Below are positions 1 through 9,480 of a stretch of DNA of 64,000 nucleotides, piece after piece. Below the pieces are notes generated by a model. It did no database searches. It was not told the DNA's origin and saw nothing but the letters and a program-made list of their open reading frames with translations. The stretch comes from Thalassolituus oleivorans MIL-1 (GTDB lineage: Bacteria > Pseudomonadota > Gammaproteobacteria > Pseudomonadales > Oceanobacteraceae): the NCBI RefSeq assembly GCF_000355675.1, contig NC_020888.1:2002883-2066882 (forward strand), in the 5' to 3' direction. A program made the position numbers and the translations under genes. Each line of letters starts with the position of its first letter. Within the stretch, counting starts at the first letter, position 1.

Positions 1-27
1 CGTATGGCCAGATTTAACAAAGCAAAT

Positions 28-2385
28 TTAGGGCTGCCGCCATAGAAATTGCCAACCATCGCGCGCCCCTTCTCCACTGCCGTCAGCATTCATTTGCCAA
101 CGACCACGTTCATCGGTACGGATGATATCGATCCCGCGCGCAGCTAATCGTTCCATTACCTCCTGATGGGGATGCCCAAAGCGGCTTTGAAAGCCCACAC
201 TGATCCAAGCCTGTTTAGGCCGCACCGCATCGAGCCAGAGCTCGGCTGTGCTAGTGCGACTGCCGTGATGGCCAACTATTAAAACATCCGACTTAAGGTC
301 ATTTCCGTAGGTTTTAACCAACCACTTCTCGACGTTTTGGCTAGCATCACCGGAAATCATAATCCGTTGCCCATGCCAAACAACCTGCACGACACAGCTG
401 GCATCGTTATCACTTGTTCGTATCTCTTCAGGGATTGGAAAAAAGCGCATCGCCAAATCAGTGGAGTAAACCCGCCAGTAACGATCACGATGACACGATA
501 GTGCTTGGCTCGAAGCGTCACCCTCTCCAGCATATTCGCCAAGATTAGCCGCTAACGGTTGGCCAAAATAGTTCGTTTTTATCGGTATGGGGCCAGCTAA
601 AACGCCACTTAGGCCACCGGCATGATCAAGATCAGAGTGACTAACAACAAGTGCCGATATCTCACTGGTGCCGCGCCGTAACAGATCAGGCAGCAGAATC
701 GCGTCGCCAGCACTAAAGGTTGCAGAAAACGCAGGCCCAGTATCAAACACAAGTGCTTTTCCGTGGCTGGTAACGTACACGCTCTGCCCTTGCCCTACAT
801 CCAGCATTACCAATGCATCTGGCTTAGGCTTCCCCCCGCAAAGCAGCAAGAACACATTCACGCTGAACAGCCCAATCACTAAGATAAAGTTGCCACTCAA
901 GCGCAAGAGGATTAGAAATATCAACCATAAGACTAATGGGATAGGTTCTAACCACCAAACAGCTGAACTCGGCTCGGGCGCGATCAAGGCCAAGCCATAC
1001 CAATACCAATCGCCTATTTGTGCCAACAAGCTATATGCCCAATCCCAGCGAGTTGCTAATGCCAGTAGACTTAGCGGAAGCAAGGCTAAGGTCAGCACAG
1101 GGATAGCGATCAAGTTAATCAAACAATGGATCAGACTTACCGGCTGGCCAAAGGTGAGTGCTATCGGTAAGCAAACACAAAACACCACCCACTGCGGTAA
1201 CGTTGCAGCCTCTAACCACGACGTTTTTCGACCCGAGAAAAAAATCACCAAGGCGCTAACGGCACTGAATGAAAACCAAAATCCAACTTGGGTTATGACT
1301 AACGGATTAGCCAGTAGCATTAGTAGTAGTGCGAGTAATAGCGGATACAAAGGTCTAGCGCGGTAGCCAAACTGAAAAATGAGCACAGCGATGACCACCA
1401 TCAGCCATGAACGTTGCAACGAAACGCCGAAGCCCGCCAGCCAAGCATATCCTCCCGACACCACAATCGCAGTAAGCGCCGGCAGCCAAATCGCAAAGCC
1501 CACGCTGCGGCCGCGAACAAATACAATAAAACGAAGTACGATATTTGAGAAAAGCGTGGCTATGATCGCAACCAAACCAACATGCAAACCACTCACGACC
1601 AGTAAGTGTAGGGTTCCGGTATTGCGGGCTAAGTGCCATTGCTCAGTAGAGAATGCATCCTTTTCCCCCAATACTAAGCCAGCAATCCAAGGCCATGCAC
1701 CTGAAGGTATGTTATTCGCGAGCTGTTCGATCCAAAGATTACGATGGATTGCAGGTGAATATTGCTCATCGGCAAGCACGGTATCTATTGTCTTTATATA
1801 ACCGCTGGCATCGATGCTTTGGATCAGCAAATAGGCTTCATAATCAAACGGGAGGCCATTAGCAAACGAACGGGGGGAGCGCAGCCTAACCGTCGCTTGA
1901 ATACACTGGCCGGTGGATAATTTCTGCTTGGGATAATACCAACTAAGACTGACATACCTTAGAGAATAAGGTGACTCAGCAACCTGTAAAAGCAGCTTTA
2001 ACTTAGCGACGATAGGTTCGCCGTTACGTATAACCAACTCTCGATCTAACACCTGATCAATACAGCCATAGAGAGAAATATCAGAACCATTTGCGCTCAT
2101 TGGCAGCCGATGTTCGAGTTGCTGCGATAACCAAACAGCACTCCAAACACTACCAAACGATAACAAAACCAGCACAACACAAATGCGCCCATACGCTATG
2201 CTGATCTTTATCGGCGGCGATGAATTACGCCGACGCTCTAACCACAGGTTGAGAAGACGTAAAGCAATCCATGCAGCTGATGCACAACAACTAAGTGTCC
2301 ATAAATAGATTAACTGGCTCGGCGCTAGCAAAACCCCAAATATAAGGCCTGCAATCGTAAAGAGAATGATGAGATACATTGCCAC
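28..2385 (-). CDS. comEC: ComEC/Rec2-family DNA internalisation protein
   Basis: Inner-membrane channel that carries one DNA strand into the cytoplasm during natural transformation. The protein is 785 residues, the usual length for gammaproteobacterial ComEC. The N-terminal third and the middle are strongly hydrophobic, with many membrane helices and the competence-domain stretch SGLHVGLVAI near residue 265. The C-terminal ~250 residues form a metallo-beta-lactamase-like domain: LDVGQG near 530, SHSDLDHAGG at 582-591 and GHHGS at 705-709, so the metal ligands are in place. The first codon is GTG at 2385 and an ATG follows two codons later at 2379; either could be the start. It is transcribed divergently from the DUF2062 gene. 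Family assignment is firm; whether this host is naturally competent cannot be seen here. Confidence 0.95.
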   Translation of the reverse strand: MAMYLIILFTIAGLIFGVLLAPSQLIYLWTLSCCASAAWIALRLLNLWLERRRNSSPPIKISIAYGRICVVLVLLSFGSVWSAVWLSQQLEHRLPMSANGSDISLYGCIDQVLDRELVIRNGEPIVAKLKLLLQVAESPYSLRYVSLSWYYPKQKLSTGQCIQATVRLRSPRSFANGLPFDYEAYLLIQSIDASGYIKTIDTVLADEQYSPAIHRNLWIEQLANNIPSGAWPWIAGLVLGEKDAFSTEQWHLARNTGTLHLLVVSGLHVGLVAIIATLFSNIVLRFIVFVRGRSVGFAIWLPALTAIVVSGGYAWLAGFGVSLQRSWLMVVIAVLIFQFGYRARPLYPLLLALLLMLLANPLVITQVGFWFSFSAVSALVIFFSGRKTSWLEAATLPQWVVFCVCLPIALTFGQPVSLIHCLINLIAIPVLTLALLPLSLLALATRWDWAYSLLAQIGDWYWYGLALIAPEPSSAVWWLEPIPLVLWLIFLILLRLSGNFILVIGLFSVNVFLLLCGGKPKPDALVMLDVGQGQSVYVTSHGKALVFDTGPAFSATFSAGDAILLPDLLRRGTSEISALVVSHSDLDHAGGLSGVLAGPIPIKTNYFGQPLAANLGEYAGEGDASSQALSCHRDRYWRVYSTDLAMRFFPIPEEIRTSDNDASCVVQVVWHGQRIMISGDASQNVEKWLVKTYGNDLKSDVLIVGHHGSRTSTAELWLDAVRPKQAWISVGFQSRFGHPHQEVMERLAARGIDIIRTDERGRWQMNADGSGEGARDGWQFLWRQP

Positions 2386-2436
2386 TCCATGGCTATACCG
2401 GCATAATCACCGCGCGATTTTCCAGCGGCGATAGGC

Positions 2437-2985
2437 ATGCCTAAAAAATTTTTACAGAAGCTTTTCCCCTCGCCCGAGCAAGTTAGGGGAAATCCGTCGC
2501 TAAAATTCCTGTCGCCGTTGTTTAGCAAGCCAAATCTTTGGCATATCAATCGGCGCGCCGTCGCACGAGCATTTTTAATCGGACTATTTACAGCGTTCTT
2601 GCCGCTGCCTTTCCAAATGGGCATCGCCGCTTTTTTTGCTTTCTACATCAATGCCAATTTACCCATATCCATGGGCTTAGTGTGGATAAGCAACCCGATT
2701 ACCATTCCACCTATTTTTTACGGCACCTACCTTCTTGGTGCTTTGATGCTAGGGACCCCGCCTGGTGATTTCCATATTGAGCTATCGCTCGACTGGGCTT
2801 TAAACGAACTTACTGCCATCTGGATTCCACTGTTCGTTGGCTCGCTCACCGTTGGAATCGTCTTGGCGGTCAGTGGTTATTTGTCGATCCAGCTCGCTTG
2901 GCGCATGCACGTCGCTAGCAACTGGAAAAAACGTAAGCTCAACCGCGAGCGCCGCCAAAACAGTGATACCCCGCCAACCCCATAG
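2437..2985 (+). CDS. DUF2062 domain-containing inner-membrane protein
   Basis: A 182-residue protein of the DUF2062 family, found widely in proteobacteria beside comEC or the lol genes. The sequence has a basic N-terminus (PKKFLQKLFPSPEQV), then SARRRTSIFN-type basic stretches in other frames can be ignored; in frame the pattern FLIGLFTAFLPLPFQMG followed by NANLPISMGLVWISNPIT is characteristic of this family. Two or three membrane helices are evident, ending in a basic lysine/arginine-rich tail (NWKKRKLNRERR). Its biochemical role is not known. The ATG at 2437 starts 52 bp from the divergent comEC start. The gene converges on lolD, and the hairpin after it carries its T-run on the other strand. 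Confidence 0.85.
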   Translation: MPKKFLQKLFPSPEQVRGNPSLKFLSPLFSKPNLWHINRRAVARAFLIGLFTAFLPLPFQMGIAAFFAFYINANLPISMGLVWISNPITIPPIFYGTYLLGALMLGTPPGDFHIELSLDWALNELTAIWIPLFVGSLTVGIVLAVSGYLSIQLAWRMHVASNWKKRKLNRERRQNSDTPPTP

Positions 2986-3001
2986 ATATAAAATCTCGGT
3001 C

Positions 3002-3032
3002 AAAAAAAAGCCACTGACTTTGCAGTGGCTTA
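3002..3032 (-). terminator. Rho-independent terminator of the lolC-lolD operon
   Basis: The stem AAGCCACTG / CAGTGGCTT with a six-base loop lies between the convergent DUF2062 and lolD genes. Read on the minus strand it is followed by an uninterrupted run of T, so it mainly stops lolD transcription; on the plus strand the T-run is poor. Confidence 0.85.
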
Positions 3033-3067
3033 GTTCTATCTTCGTATTTAGCTCAGTACTAACAGCC

Positions 3068-3754
3068 TCATAGAATGTGTAGTTGCTTATCCAGTAAGCG
3101 AAAACGTCGCTGCATGCGCCCTGCTAATTCGATATCGTGAGTGACGGTCACAAAAGCAGTATCAACAGAATTTCTAAGCTCATCCATCACAAGCTCAACC
3201 TGCTTGGCGGTATCTTGATCGAGGTTACCGGTTGGTTCATCAAGTAAAACCAGTTTTGGTTTATTAACCAGAGCACGAGCAATGGCTGTACGTTGACGTT
3301 CGCCCCCCGATAACTCTGCCGGCTTGTGCGATCCACGCGCTGCCAAGCCGAGCTGGGCCAAACATTCTTCCGCTCTCTTTTTAGCATCGCTGCGGGAAAC
3401 CCCAGCAATCAACTGCGGCAACATCACATTTTCTAATGCCGTGAACTCTGGCAGCAAATGGTGAAATTGATACACAAAACCGATATCACTATTGCGCAAC
3501 TGGGTTCTTTGCTTATCGTTCAAGTCGTTGAGCTTGTGACCAGCAATTTCAATAGCGCCCGCATCCACAGAATCGAGGCCACCAAGTGCATTAAGCAATG
3601 ACGTTTTTCCGCTACCTGATGCACCAACAATGGCGATGGATTCACCGGCGTACAAATCGAGATCGACGTTTTCCCAAACGGTAACGTGCTGAGGACCCGA
3701 GGTGTAGGTTTTGCGCAACCCACGAGCCGAGAGAACAATCGGAGAATTACTCAT
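3068..3754 (-). CDS. lolD: LolD, ATPase of the lipoprotein-releasing ABC transporter
   Basis: ATPase that drives LolC/E-mediated release of outer-membrane-destined lipoproteins from the inner membrane to LolA. From the ATG at 3754 it has 228 residues, the standard size. Walker A GASGSGKT is at 44-51, the signature LSGGERQR at about 148-155 and Walker B LVLLDEP at about 168-174. An upstream in-frame start at 3814 would add 20 residues lying inside lolC and is rejected. The chosen start overlaps the lolC stop codon by 8 bp, so the two are translationally linked. The two large lipoproteins elsewhere in this window would be clients of this machinery. Confidence 0.95.
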   Translation of the reverse strand: MSNSPIVLSARGLRKTYTSGPQHVTVWENVDLDLYAGESIAIVGASGSGKTSLLNALGGLDSVDAGAIEIAGHKLNDLNDKQRTQLRNSDIGFVYQFHHLLPEFTALENVMLPQLIAGVSRSDAKKRAEECLAQLGLAARGSHKPAELSGGERQRTAIARALVNKPKLVLLDEPTGNLDQDTAKQVELVMDELRNSVDTAFVTVTHDIELAGRMQRRFRLLDKQLHIL

Positions 3755-4997
3755 AGCGAAGGGCCTCCGCAGGCTGCACACGGGATGCGCGATAAGATGG
3801 GTACAAGGTAGCAAAGAAGCTCAACAATAAAGACGCTGAGGTAACAATGGCGACATCTAACCACTGCAACTGCGATGGCAAATACGAGATGAAGTAGACC
3901 TCTGCACTTAAAATTTGAAAGTTAAACGCGTGCTCGACCCACGCAACGATATCCGCGATGGTAAGCGCACCAATAATTCCGAGTATTGTTCCTAGAACCA
4001 CGCCGACAATACCAATCGACAACCCCTGCACCATGAAGATTCCCATGATGGTTGAGGGTTTGGCACCCATCGTGCGCAAAATAGCAATGTCAGCTTGTTT
4101 ATCCGTAACCACCATGACAAGCGTAGAAATAATATTAAACGCTGCCACCGCAACAATGATGAGCAACAATAAACCAATCATGGTTTTCTCTAACTTAATC
4201 GCTTGAAATAGATTGCCGTGGGTACGAGTCCAATCGCTAGCGCTGAAGTAACCATCCAGCTCGTTTACGATTTCCCAGACACCTTGCGGTGCATCAAACA
4301 AGTTGTTGAAGCGAATACGTAAGGCTTGAGCTTGTGAATCTAAACGTCCCAGGCGACGAGCATCTTCCAAGTTGATAACAGCCAAACTGGCATCCAACTC
4401 GGCACCCACTGAAAATATGCCGGTAACCGTCAGGCGCTTAATGCGTGGGAGCACACCCGCTGGCGACAGAGTAGCTTCAGGTAACATTAAGGTGATCTTA
4501 TCGCCGACAATCACATTTAAATGTTGAGCGAGCAATTCACCGAGTACAACACCGTATGAGCCCGGCTGCAGGCTTTCAAGCGTGCCGTCGGTAATATGAT
4601 CTGGAAGAATAGATACGCGCGCTTCTACAGCTGGGTCGATTCCTGTGATCATAACCCCCTGCACTCGCCCGCCGTAACCCAACATACCTTGTAGACGTGT
4701 TAACGGAGCCGCAGCAGCGACACCGGGAAAGCCTTCAACACGAGTAGCCAGAACTTGCCAGTCTTGAACACCGCCACGCTCATAGAGCACAGCATGTGGC
4801 ACCATGCCCAAAATACGTTCACGTAGTTCGTGGTCGAAGCCATTCATCACCGATAACACTAAGATGAGTACTGCTACGCCTAAGGTCATTCCTATCATGG
4901 ACGATAGCGAAATGAATGAAATGAAATGATTGCGACGTTTTGCGGATAGATAACGCAAACCAATCCATAACGGTAAGGATGAAGAGATACGTGCCAT
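3747..4997 (-). CDS. lolC: LolC/LolE-family lipoprotein-releasing permease
   Basis: Transmembrane subunit of the Lol lipoprotein export complex. Counting from the ATG at 4997 it has 416 residues, matching LolC/LolE. One membrane helix follows the N-terminal SLPLWIGLRYLSAKRRN motif, then a periplasmic domain of ~220 residues and three C-terminal helices of the FtsX/MacB type (LLLLIIVAVAAFNIISTLVM; VVLGTILGIIGALTIA; LLLSFFATLYPSYRASR). An earlier start at 5033 is less likely because family homologues begin near MARISSSLP. Only one permease gene is present, with lolD directly downstream. This suggests a single LolF-like hybrid permease rather than separate LolC and LolE, as in many non-enteric gammaproteobacteria; a second lol permease outside the window cannot be excluded. 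Confidence 0.93.
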   Translation of the reverse strand: MARISSSLPLWIGLRYLSAKRRNHFISFISLSSMIGMTLGVAVLILVLSVMNGFDHELRERILGMVPHAVLYERGGVQDWQVLATRVEGFPGVAAAAPLTRLQGMLGYGGRVQGVMITGIDPAVEARVSILPDHITDGTLESLQPGSYGVVLGELLAQHLNVIVGDKITLMLPEATLSPAGVLPRIKRLTVTGIFSVGAELDASLAVINLEDARRLGRLDSQAQALRIRFNNLFDAPQGVWEIVNELDGYFSASDWTRTHGNLFQAIKLEKTMIGLLLLIIVAVAAFNIISTLVMVVTDKQADIAILRTMGAKPSTIMGIFMVQGLSIGIVGVVLGTILGIIGALTIADIVAWVEHAFNFQILSAEVYFISYLPSQLQWLDVAIVTSASLLLSFFATLYPSYRASRVQPAEALRYE

Positions 4998-5255
4998 AAA
5001 AAAGACTACACAGTGGCGAAAATAGGACGCCATATTGCCCGACTACAGCCTAATAATCGACACTTAGGGCCAAGCAGTGCAACAAAAATTAGAGATTCGC
5101 GATACAGAGTACTGAGCTTCCAGTTACAAACCGCTACAAGACTCTCGAACACAGTTGCACGATAGGCACAAATGGCCACACACTTGTGTCGCATTGCGCC
5201 TTGTGATTCAGGCTGATTTCACTAGGATTGTAGGAACCAGTCAGGGGATCTCATC

Positions 5256-5870
5256 ATGAAAACATCAGCGACCATTTGCTTCTCTATTCTTACCGGTTTC
5301 GGCTTCAATGCCGTTCAAGCCGAAATTGTTGAGATTCCACCTGAAGAAATGACGGAGGAGTACATTAAAGACACCACTGTCATCGTCAGAAAGAAAGCGC
5401 CAGTACCAGCCAACGAGAAGCGCACACTTATTCGTGTGTCTCCCCTAGAAGAAGATTTTTCCGAAGGACAAACACTCGATGGCGAGATGGATTCGTTTGC
5501 CCTGATTGAGCAACAACAAAATCTGACCATTACTGATCAGCAAGCTAATGATCTAAATGCCAGAGCCTCATACGACTTCGCTACTCCAAATATGGACCCT
5601 AACAAACTGGCTCGCGAAGATAACCTGCGCGCTGTATTAGGCTTGCCAGACGGAGCACCAATAGACTACAGCACATTGCAGTTCCCAACGGGCACTACAC
5701 TGAATCCAGAATCAGGGATTAGCTCCAACTCGGGCTCACAAGGATTCCAATTACAAATACCAAATGCCAACGGAATCCCAGCGCAATCCTTCACTACACC
5801 CAATGGGGAATTTGGTGTTAATGTGACCCCTGAAGGAATTACATTCCAGATGAATGCACCAAGAAATTAA
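5256..5870 (+). CDS. Exported protein of unknown function
   Basis: A 204-residue protein with a clear Sec signal peptide: MKTSATICFSILTGF, with probable cleavage after AVQA at residue 22. The mature part is acidic at first (EIPPEEMTEE), then hydrophilic, and rich in N, G, S and Q towards the C-terminus (NPESGISSNSGSQGF, NANGIPAQSF, TPNGEFGVN). I see no enzyme motif and no membrane segment. It stands alone between the divergently oriented lol operon and the downstream hydrolase-PilZ gene, with an AGGGG ribosome binding site about 8 bases before the ATG. A secreted or periplasmic structural role is possible but not shown. Confidence 0.6.
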   Translation: MKTSATICFSILTGFGFNAVQAEIVEIPPEEMTEEYIKDTTVIVRKKAPVPANEKRTLIRVSPLEEDFSEGQTLDGEMDSFALIEQQQNLTITDQQANDLNARASYDFATPNMDPNKLAREDNLRAVLGLPDGAPIDYSTLQFPTGTTLNPESGISSNSGSQGFQLQIPNANGIPAQSFTTPNGEFGVNVTPEGITFQMNAPRN

Positions 5871-6055
5871 GTTGAACTAGACATCACTTTTGGCGCCATT
5901 TGTCTGGAAAATACGGCCAAATCAAAAAAATAACCAATAAAATCAAGTAGTTATAACTTTCTAAGTAATTCGTAAAGAAAACATACAACTATGGTTATTT
6001 GTCTATAACTGGGGTAGAGTAGTTGAACTATAAGAATAAAAGAGTCGATTGTGTT

Positions 6056-7321
6056 ATGCAGTTCTCTACGTTTTCTCCAGCAGAATTAAAAGCCACTCCA
6101 TCAGTACAGATGATTGATGGCTACAAGGTCCAGTTTCTTGCCTTCGCAAGTCCGGGCAACATGCATAAGTCGCCAGTTATGTTTTTGGGCGGTGCATTCC
6201 AAAGCTTCACTTCATTTAGAAATGAAGTTGAACAGATTATCACCACTCACCCTGTAATTTTGGCTGACTTCCCGTCTCAAGGTAGCAACGATCAGTTAGC
6301 GCCTGAACTAAATATGGAAGATTTTGCCGATCTTATTGCGGGCTTTCTTAACGCCCAAGGTGTGGCACGAGTTCAGCTAATGGGTGTGAGTTATGGGTCA
6401 GCAATGGCTACCCTGTTCGCTGCTGCTTATCCAAATATGATTGAACGCTTACTGATTTCGGGTATTACTTGCTTCCGTCGCGAGAGTTTAATTACGCTAC
6501 TTGAAGATTCGGTAGGCTTGCTTGAATCTGGCGATATGAACGCCTTCGCAACTACCGCTGTCTGCAATTTGATTAATCACAACCGCTTAGAAGAAACCGC
6601 GGTTGGACCCACTTATCGTCGCCTATTATTCCGCCAGATCGCTCGCTTAGACGACAACGAGCGTCAGCGTTATGCGCAGAACACTCGTCGTTTATTACGT
6701 TTCGGTGGATTTAAGTCTTTCCCTACTTGCGAAACATTGATCGCAACGGGTGAATACGACAATTTCACTCTGCCACAAGAAAACGCAGCGGTGGCACGCC
6801 AATGTGTCAACGGTACGTTTGCGGTCATCCGCAATGCTGATCACTTAGCGCAATTCGAACAGAAAGAGTCTTCTATGGAGCTGGTTCATCGCTTCATGCG
6901 TGGTGATGATTTGAAAGGCATCGACGGCATCGAAATATATGATCCGCAAGCCTATGATCACGGCAATCAACGACTACAGGGGCGTCACCGTCCACTAGAA
7001 CAACCTTATCGCTTAATTGATCGCTCAACAGGTAAAGAGCATGTTGTTCGCATCCAGAACATTAACTTTAGCGGTTGTGAACTAGAACAAATCCATGTGG
7101 ATTTAGCTTTATCAGAAGCTGACGATCAACTGTATTTGGAGATTCCTGAAACAGGTGCTGCGTATCACGTACGCATATTGGGTCGTGAAAAGAAAACGTT
7201 GCGCTGCTTATTGATCCAACGCGATCTAAAGCAAGCAGATACATTATTAAAGTATTTAACCGAACACCTCCTGATGGTGCGCGAGATCCCTGCCGGGGAA
7301 GTGGCGGAAAAGCTCGCATAA
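6056..7321 (+). CDS. RhlA-like alpha/beta hydrolase fused to a C-terminal PilZ-like domain
   Basis: From the ATG at 6056 the protein has 421 residues. Residues 1-270 are an alpha/beta hydrolase related to RhlA/PhaG acyltransferases: MFLGGAFQSFTSF (oxyanion region), ILADFPSQGSND, nucleophile elbow GVSYGS, ATGEYDNFT carrying the likely acid and NADHLAQFE carrying the likely histidine. Residues ~300-400 resemble PilZ: an arginine-rich stretch RLQGRHRPLEQPYR, then RIQNINFSGCELE, close to the canonical N-x-S-x-x-G but with E where the glycine is expected. RhlA makes 3-(3-hydroxyalkanoyloxy)alkanoates; PilZ binds cyclic di-GMP. The inference is a c-di-GMP-sensitive lipid acyltransferase or esterase, possibly in surfactant-type motility. 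An alternative in-frame start at 6023 adds 11 residues. The gene is monocistronic with its own terminator. Confidence 0.75.
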   Translation: MQFSTFSPAELKATPSVQMIDGYKVQFLAFASPGNMHKSPVMFLGGAFQSFTSFRNEVEQIITTHPVILADFPSQGSNDQLAPELNMEDFADLIAGFLNAQGVARVQLMGVSYGSAMATLFAAAYPNMIERLLISGITCFRRESLITLLEDSVGLLESGDMNAFATTAVCNLINHNRLEETAVGPTYRRLLFRQIARLDDNERQRYAQNTRRLLRFGGFKSFPTCETLIATGEYDNFTLPQENAAVARQCVNGTFAVIRNADHLAQFEQKESSMELVHRFMRGDDLKGIDGIEIYDPQAYDHGNQRLQGRHRPLEQPYRLIDRSTGKEHVVRIQNINFSGCELEQIHVDLALSEADDQLYLEIPETGAAYHVRILGREKKTLRCLLIQRDLKQADTLLKYLTEHLLMVREIPAGEVAEKLA

Positions 7322-7341
7322 GACAGCTCTTCAATGAGCAT

Positions 7342-7368
7342 AAAAAAACCGCCGATGGCGGTTTTTTT
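7342..7368. terminator. Bidirectional Rho-independent terminator
   Basis: A perfect stem of seven A, CCGCC, a three-base loop, then GGCGG and seven T separates the convergent hydrolase-PilZ gene and dinG. The A-run and T-run on opposite sides allow it to work in both directions. Confidence 0.92.
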
Positions 7369-7386
7369 ATGTCTATCTGAAAAGCA

Positions 7387-9480
7387 TTAAGGTATTCGTT
7401 TAAAAGGCGGTAGCGAATCCAACAGCAACTTACCGTAACGATGCGACAACAAACGCTTATCTAATATGCTAATTCTTCCACGGTCATCCTCTTTACGAAT
7501 CAATCGTCCACACGCCTGAATCAAGCGAATAGATGCCGCCGGCAGAGTTAATTCCATAAATGGATTTCGCCCATTACTTTCTAGCCATTCACTTGTTGCT
7601 GCTTGTATTGGATCGTTAGGTACAGCAAATGGAATTTTCGCAATAACCACATGCGTTACATAATCGCCCGGCAAGTCGATACCTTCGGCAAAGCTAGCTA
7701 AGCCGAAAATAACACTGCCTTTGCCATCATCAATTTTTGCTTTATGACGGCGTACAATTTCTGCCTTGGGTAAAAAACCCTGACACAACAATTGGTCATA
7801 CCAATCCCGAAGAAAATAATCCCGTGTCGCCTCTAGCTGTAATCTCGATGAAAATAAAACTAAAGTCCCCACTTCCAAATTAATATTTTCTTTTAGCCAA
7901 TCTTGAACATCATCTTGAAACTGCTCACTTTTAGGATCGGACTTTAACTGTACGGCTTGTATTTCGCCCAATTCAGGATAATTAAATGGACTGGCCACTC
8001 GCTGGTAATTCGCCCAATCTGGCAAACCTGACTCCCAACGTAAGTTATTAAAACTATTTAATGCCGTTAAAGTTGCAGAGGTCACTACCGCACCATAGCA
8101 CCGATACCATAAATTTTTGCGTAACTGATCGGCAACTGCAATGGGGGAAGCACTCATCACAATATCCCAATCTTCACCAAAAGGCGTTTTGCTTAACCAG
8201 CGCGCTATGGGTAACTGCCCTTCCGCCTCTTCAGCGCTAAGCCAGGAAAGTGCTTCTGACATCTGTTCGGCACGAGCAAACATCATTCCCATCGGGGCCT
8301 GCCAAGACTCAGCAATATCACGACCGAATTCGCTTTCTTCCTTAGGGTCGAGTGATTTTTGTAAGGCGTCGTTAAGCTTATCTAAACATAACAATAAAGG
8401 CTGCAACGGCCCTTTTAAATTTGTTAACAATCCCCGTAAAGTTTCTGGTGTGCGACCAAACTCGAAACGCAATCTATCTTGGTCGCCAATCATATCCATA
8501 ACCAGCGGCCAAATTAGGCTTATATTCTGACTCAATTCTTGTATTTGTGCCGGGGCTTCACGCAGAGAATGCATCATAGAATGCGGAATACCGGCCGCTG
8601 CGATAAATTGCTCTAGCGCCTTTTCAAGTTGCTTTAACCATTGACGCTGAGAACGGATTCCCATATCCAAACGAAAATGATTTAACGCTTTATCGGCTAG
8701 GTGATGACCTTCATCAAATACATAAATGGTTCTATCTGGTGCGGGTAACACTGCGCCCCCACCTAACGATAAATCGGACAACACTAGATCATGGTTAGCG
8801 ACGATAACGTCGGCTTCGTCCATAGCATTGCGCGCTTTATAAAAAGCACAGTTCTGAAAGTGGGGACAACGGCGATTGGAACACTCTCTATGAGTAGCGG
8901 TTAAATGACTCCACTGACCATTTTCAATTTCATCTTTCCAGCGATCACGATCACCATCCCAATCTCCACGACCATAAGACGCAAGCATAGACTCATATAG
9001 ATCTTTATCTTTTTCTTCCGGTGTTTGTTCGAATAAATCAATCGTCGCCAACATACCTGATAAATGCTGCAGCGCCTTATCAAGCTTGACGATGCACAAA
9101 TAACGCCCACGTCCTTTCGCCAAGGCGAAATTAAAGGGCATGGAAAGGTGTTTTTTTAATGCGGGTAAATCTTTATCTAATATTTGTTCTTGTAACGCTA
9201 CTGTCGCCGTGGAAATAAGTAACTTTTTTTCACGTTCAATTGCAATTGGAAGTGCAGCCAATAAATACGCGAGCGTTTTACCAGTACCCGTTCCTGCTTC
9301 TACAACAACAATTCCGGCATCGTTATCACGAGCACCTTTTTCATCTTCGTGAATGCTGCCTAACGATTTAGCAATTTCAGCGATCATTACACGCTGGCCA
9401 TACCTAGGACGCAAATCTAAGGCGGTGATACACTCGCGATATAAGGCTTGAATGCGCTCTTTCGTTTCTTTACCTAACAT
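7387..9480 (-). CDS. dinG: DinG-family ATP-dependent DNA helicase
   Basis: Superfamily 2 iron-sulphur DNA helicase (5'-3') that resolves R-loops, D-loops and forked DNA. From the ATG at 9480 it has 697 residues. It has Walker A EAGTGTGKT, the cluster-binding cysteines RYLC followed by ECSNRRCPHFQNC, the DEAH-type box DEGHH, and C-terminal helicase motifs SATL, ASFAEGIDLPG and QACGRLIR. All four cluster cysteines are present. A start at 9537 would run 57 bases further into gspB. The chosen start overlaps the gspB stop by 11 bp, making dinG the last gene of the exeA-gspB-dinG unit. In E. coli dinG is LexA-regulated; I did not find a clear LexA box here. Confidence 0.94.
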   Translation of the reverse strand: MLGKETKERIQALYRECITALDLRPRYGQRVMIAEIAKSLGSIHEDEKGARDNDAGIVVVEAGTGTGKTLAYLLAALPIAIEREKKLLISTATVALQEQILDKDLPALKKHLSMPFNFALAKGRGRYLCIVKLDKALQHLSGMLATIDLFEQTPEEKDKDLYESMLASYGRGDWDGDRDRWKDEIENGQWSHLTATHRECSNRRCPHFQNCAFYKARNAMDEADVIVANHDLVLSDLSLGGGAVLPAPDRTIYVFDEGHHLADKALNHFRLDMGIRSQRQWLKQLEKALEQFIAAAGIPHSMMHSLREAPAQIQELSQNISLIWPLVMDMIGDQDRLRFEFGRTPETLRGLLTNLKGPLQPLLLCLDKLNDALQKSLDPKEESEFGRDIAESWQAPMGMMFARAEQMSEALSWLSAEEAEGQLPIARWLSKTPFGEDWDIVMSASPIAVADQLRKNLWYRCYGAVVTSATLTALNSFNNLRWESGLPDWANYQRVASPFNYPELGEIQAVQLKSDPKSEQFQDDVQDWLKENINLEVGTLVLFSSRLQLEATRDYFLRDWYDQLLCQGFLPKAEIVRRHKAKIDDGKGSVIFGLASFAEGIDLPGDYVTHVVIAKIPFAVPNDPIQAATSEWLESNGRNPFMELTLPAASIRLIQACGRLIRKEDDRGRISILDKRLLSHRYGKLLLDSLPPFKRIP

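Noticed and set aside
668-1366. Long plus-strand open frame of 232 codons
   Set aside because: It lies wholly opposite comEC, has no recognisable domain, and its composition is that of an antisense frame.
8141-8530. 129-codon plus-strand frame inside dinG
   Set aside because: Antisense to a conserved helicase; no ribosome binding site or family feature.
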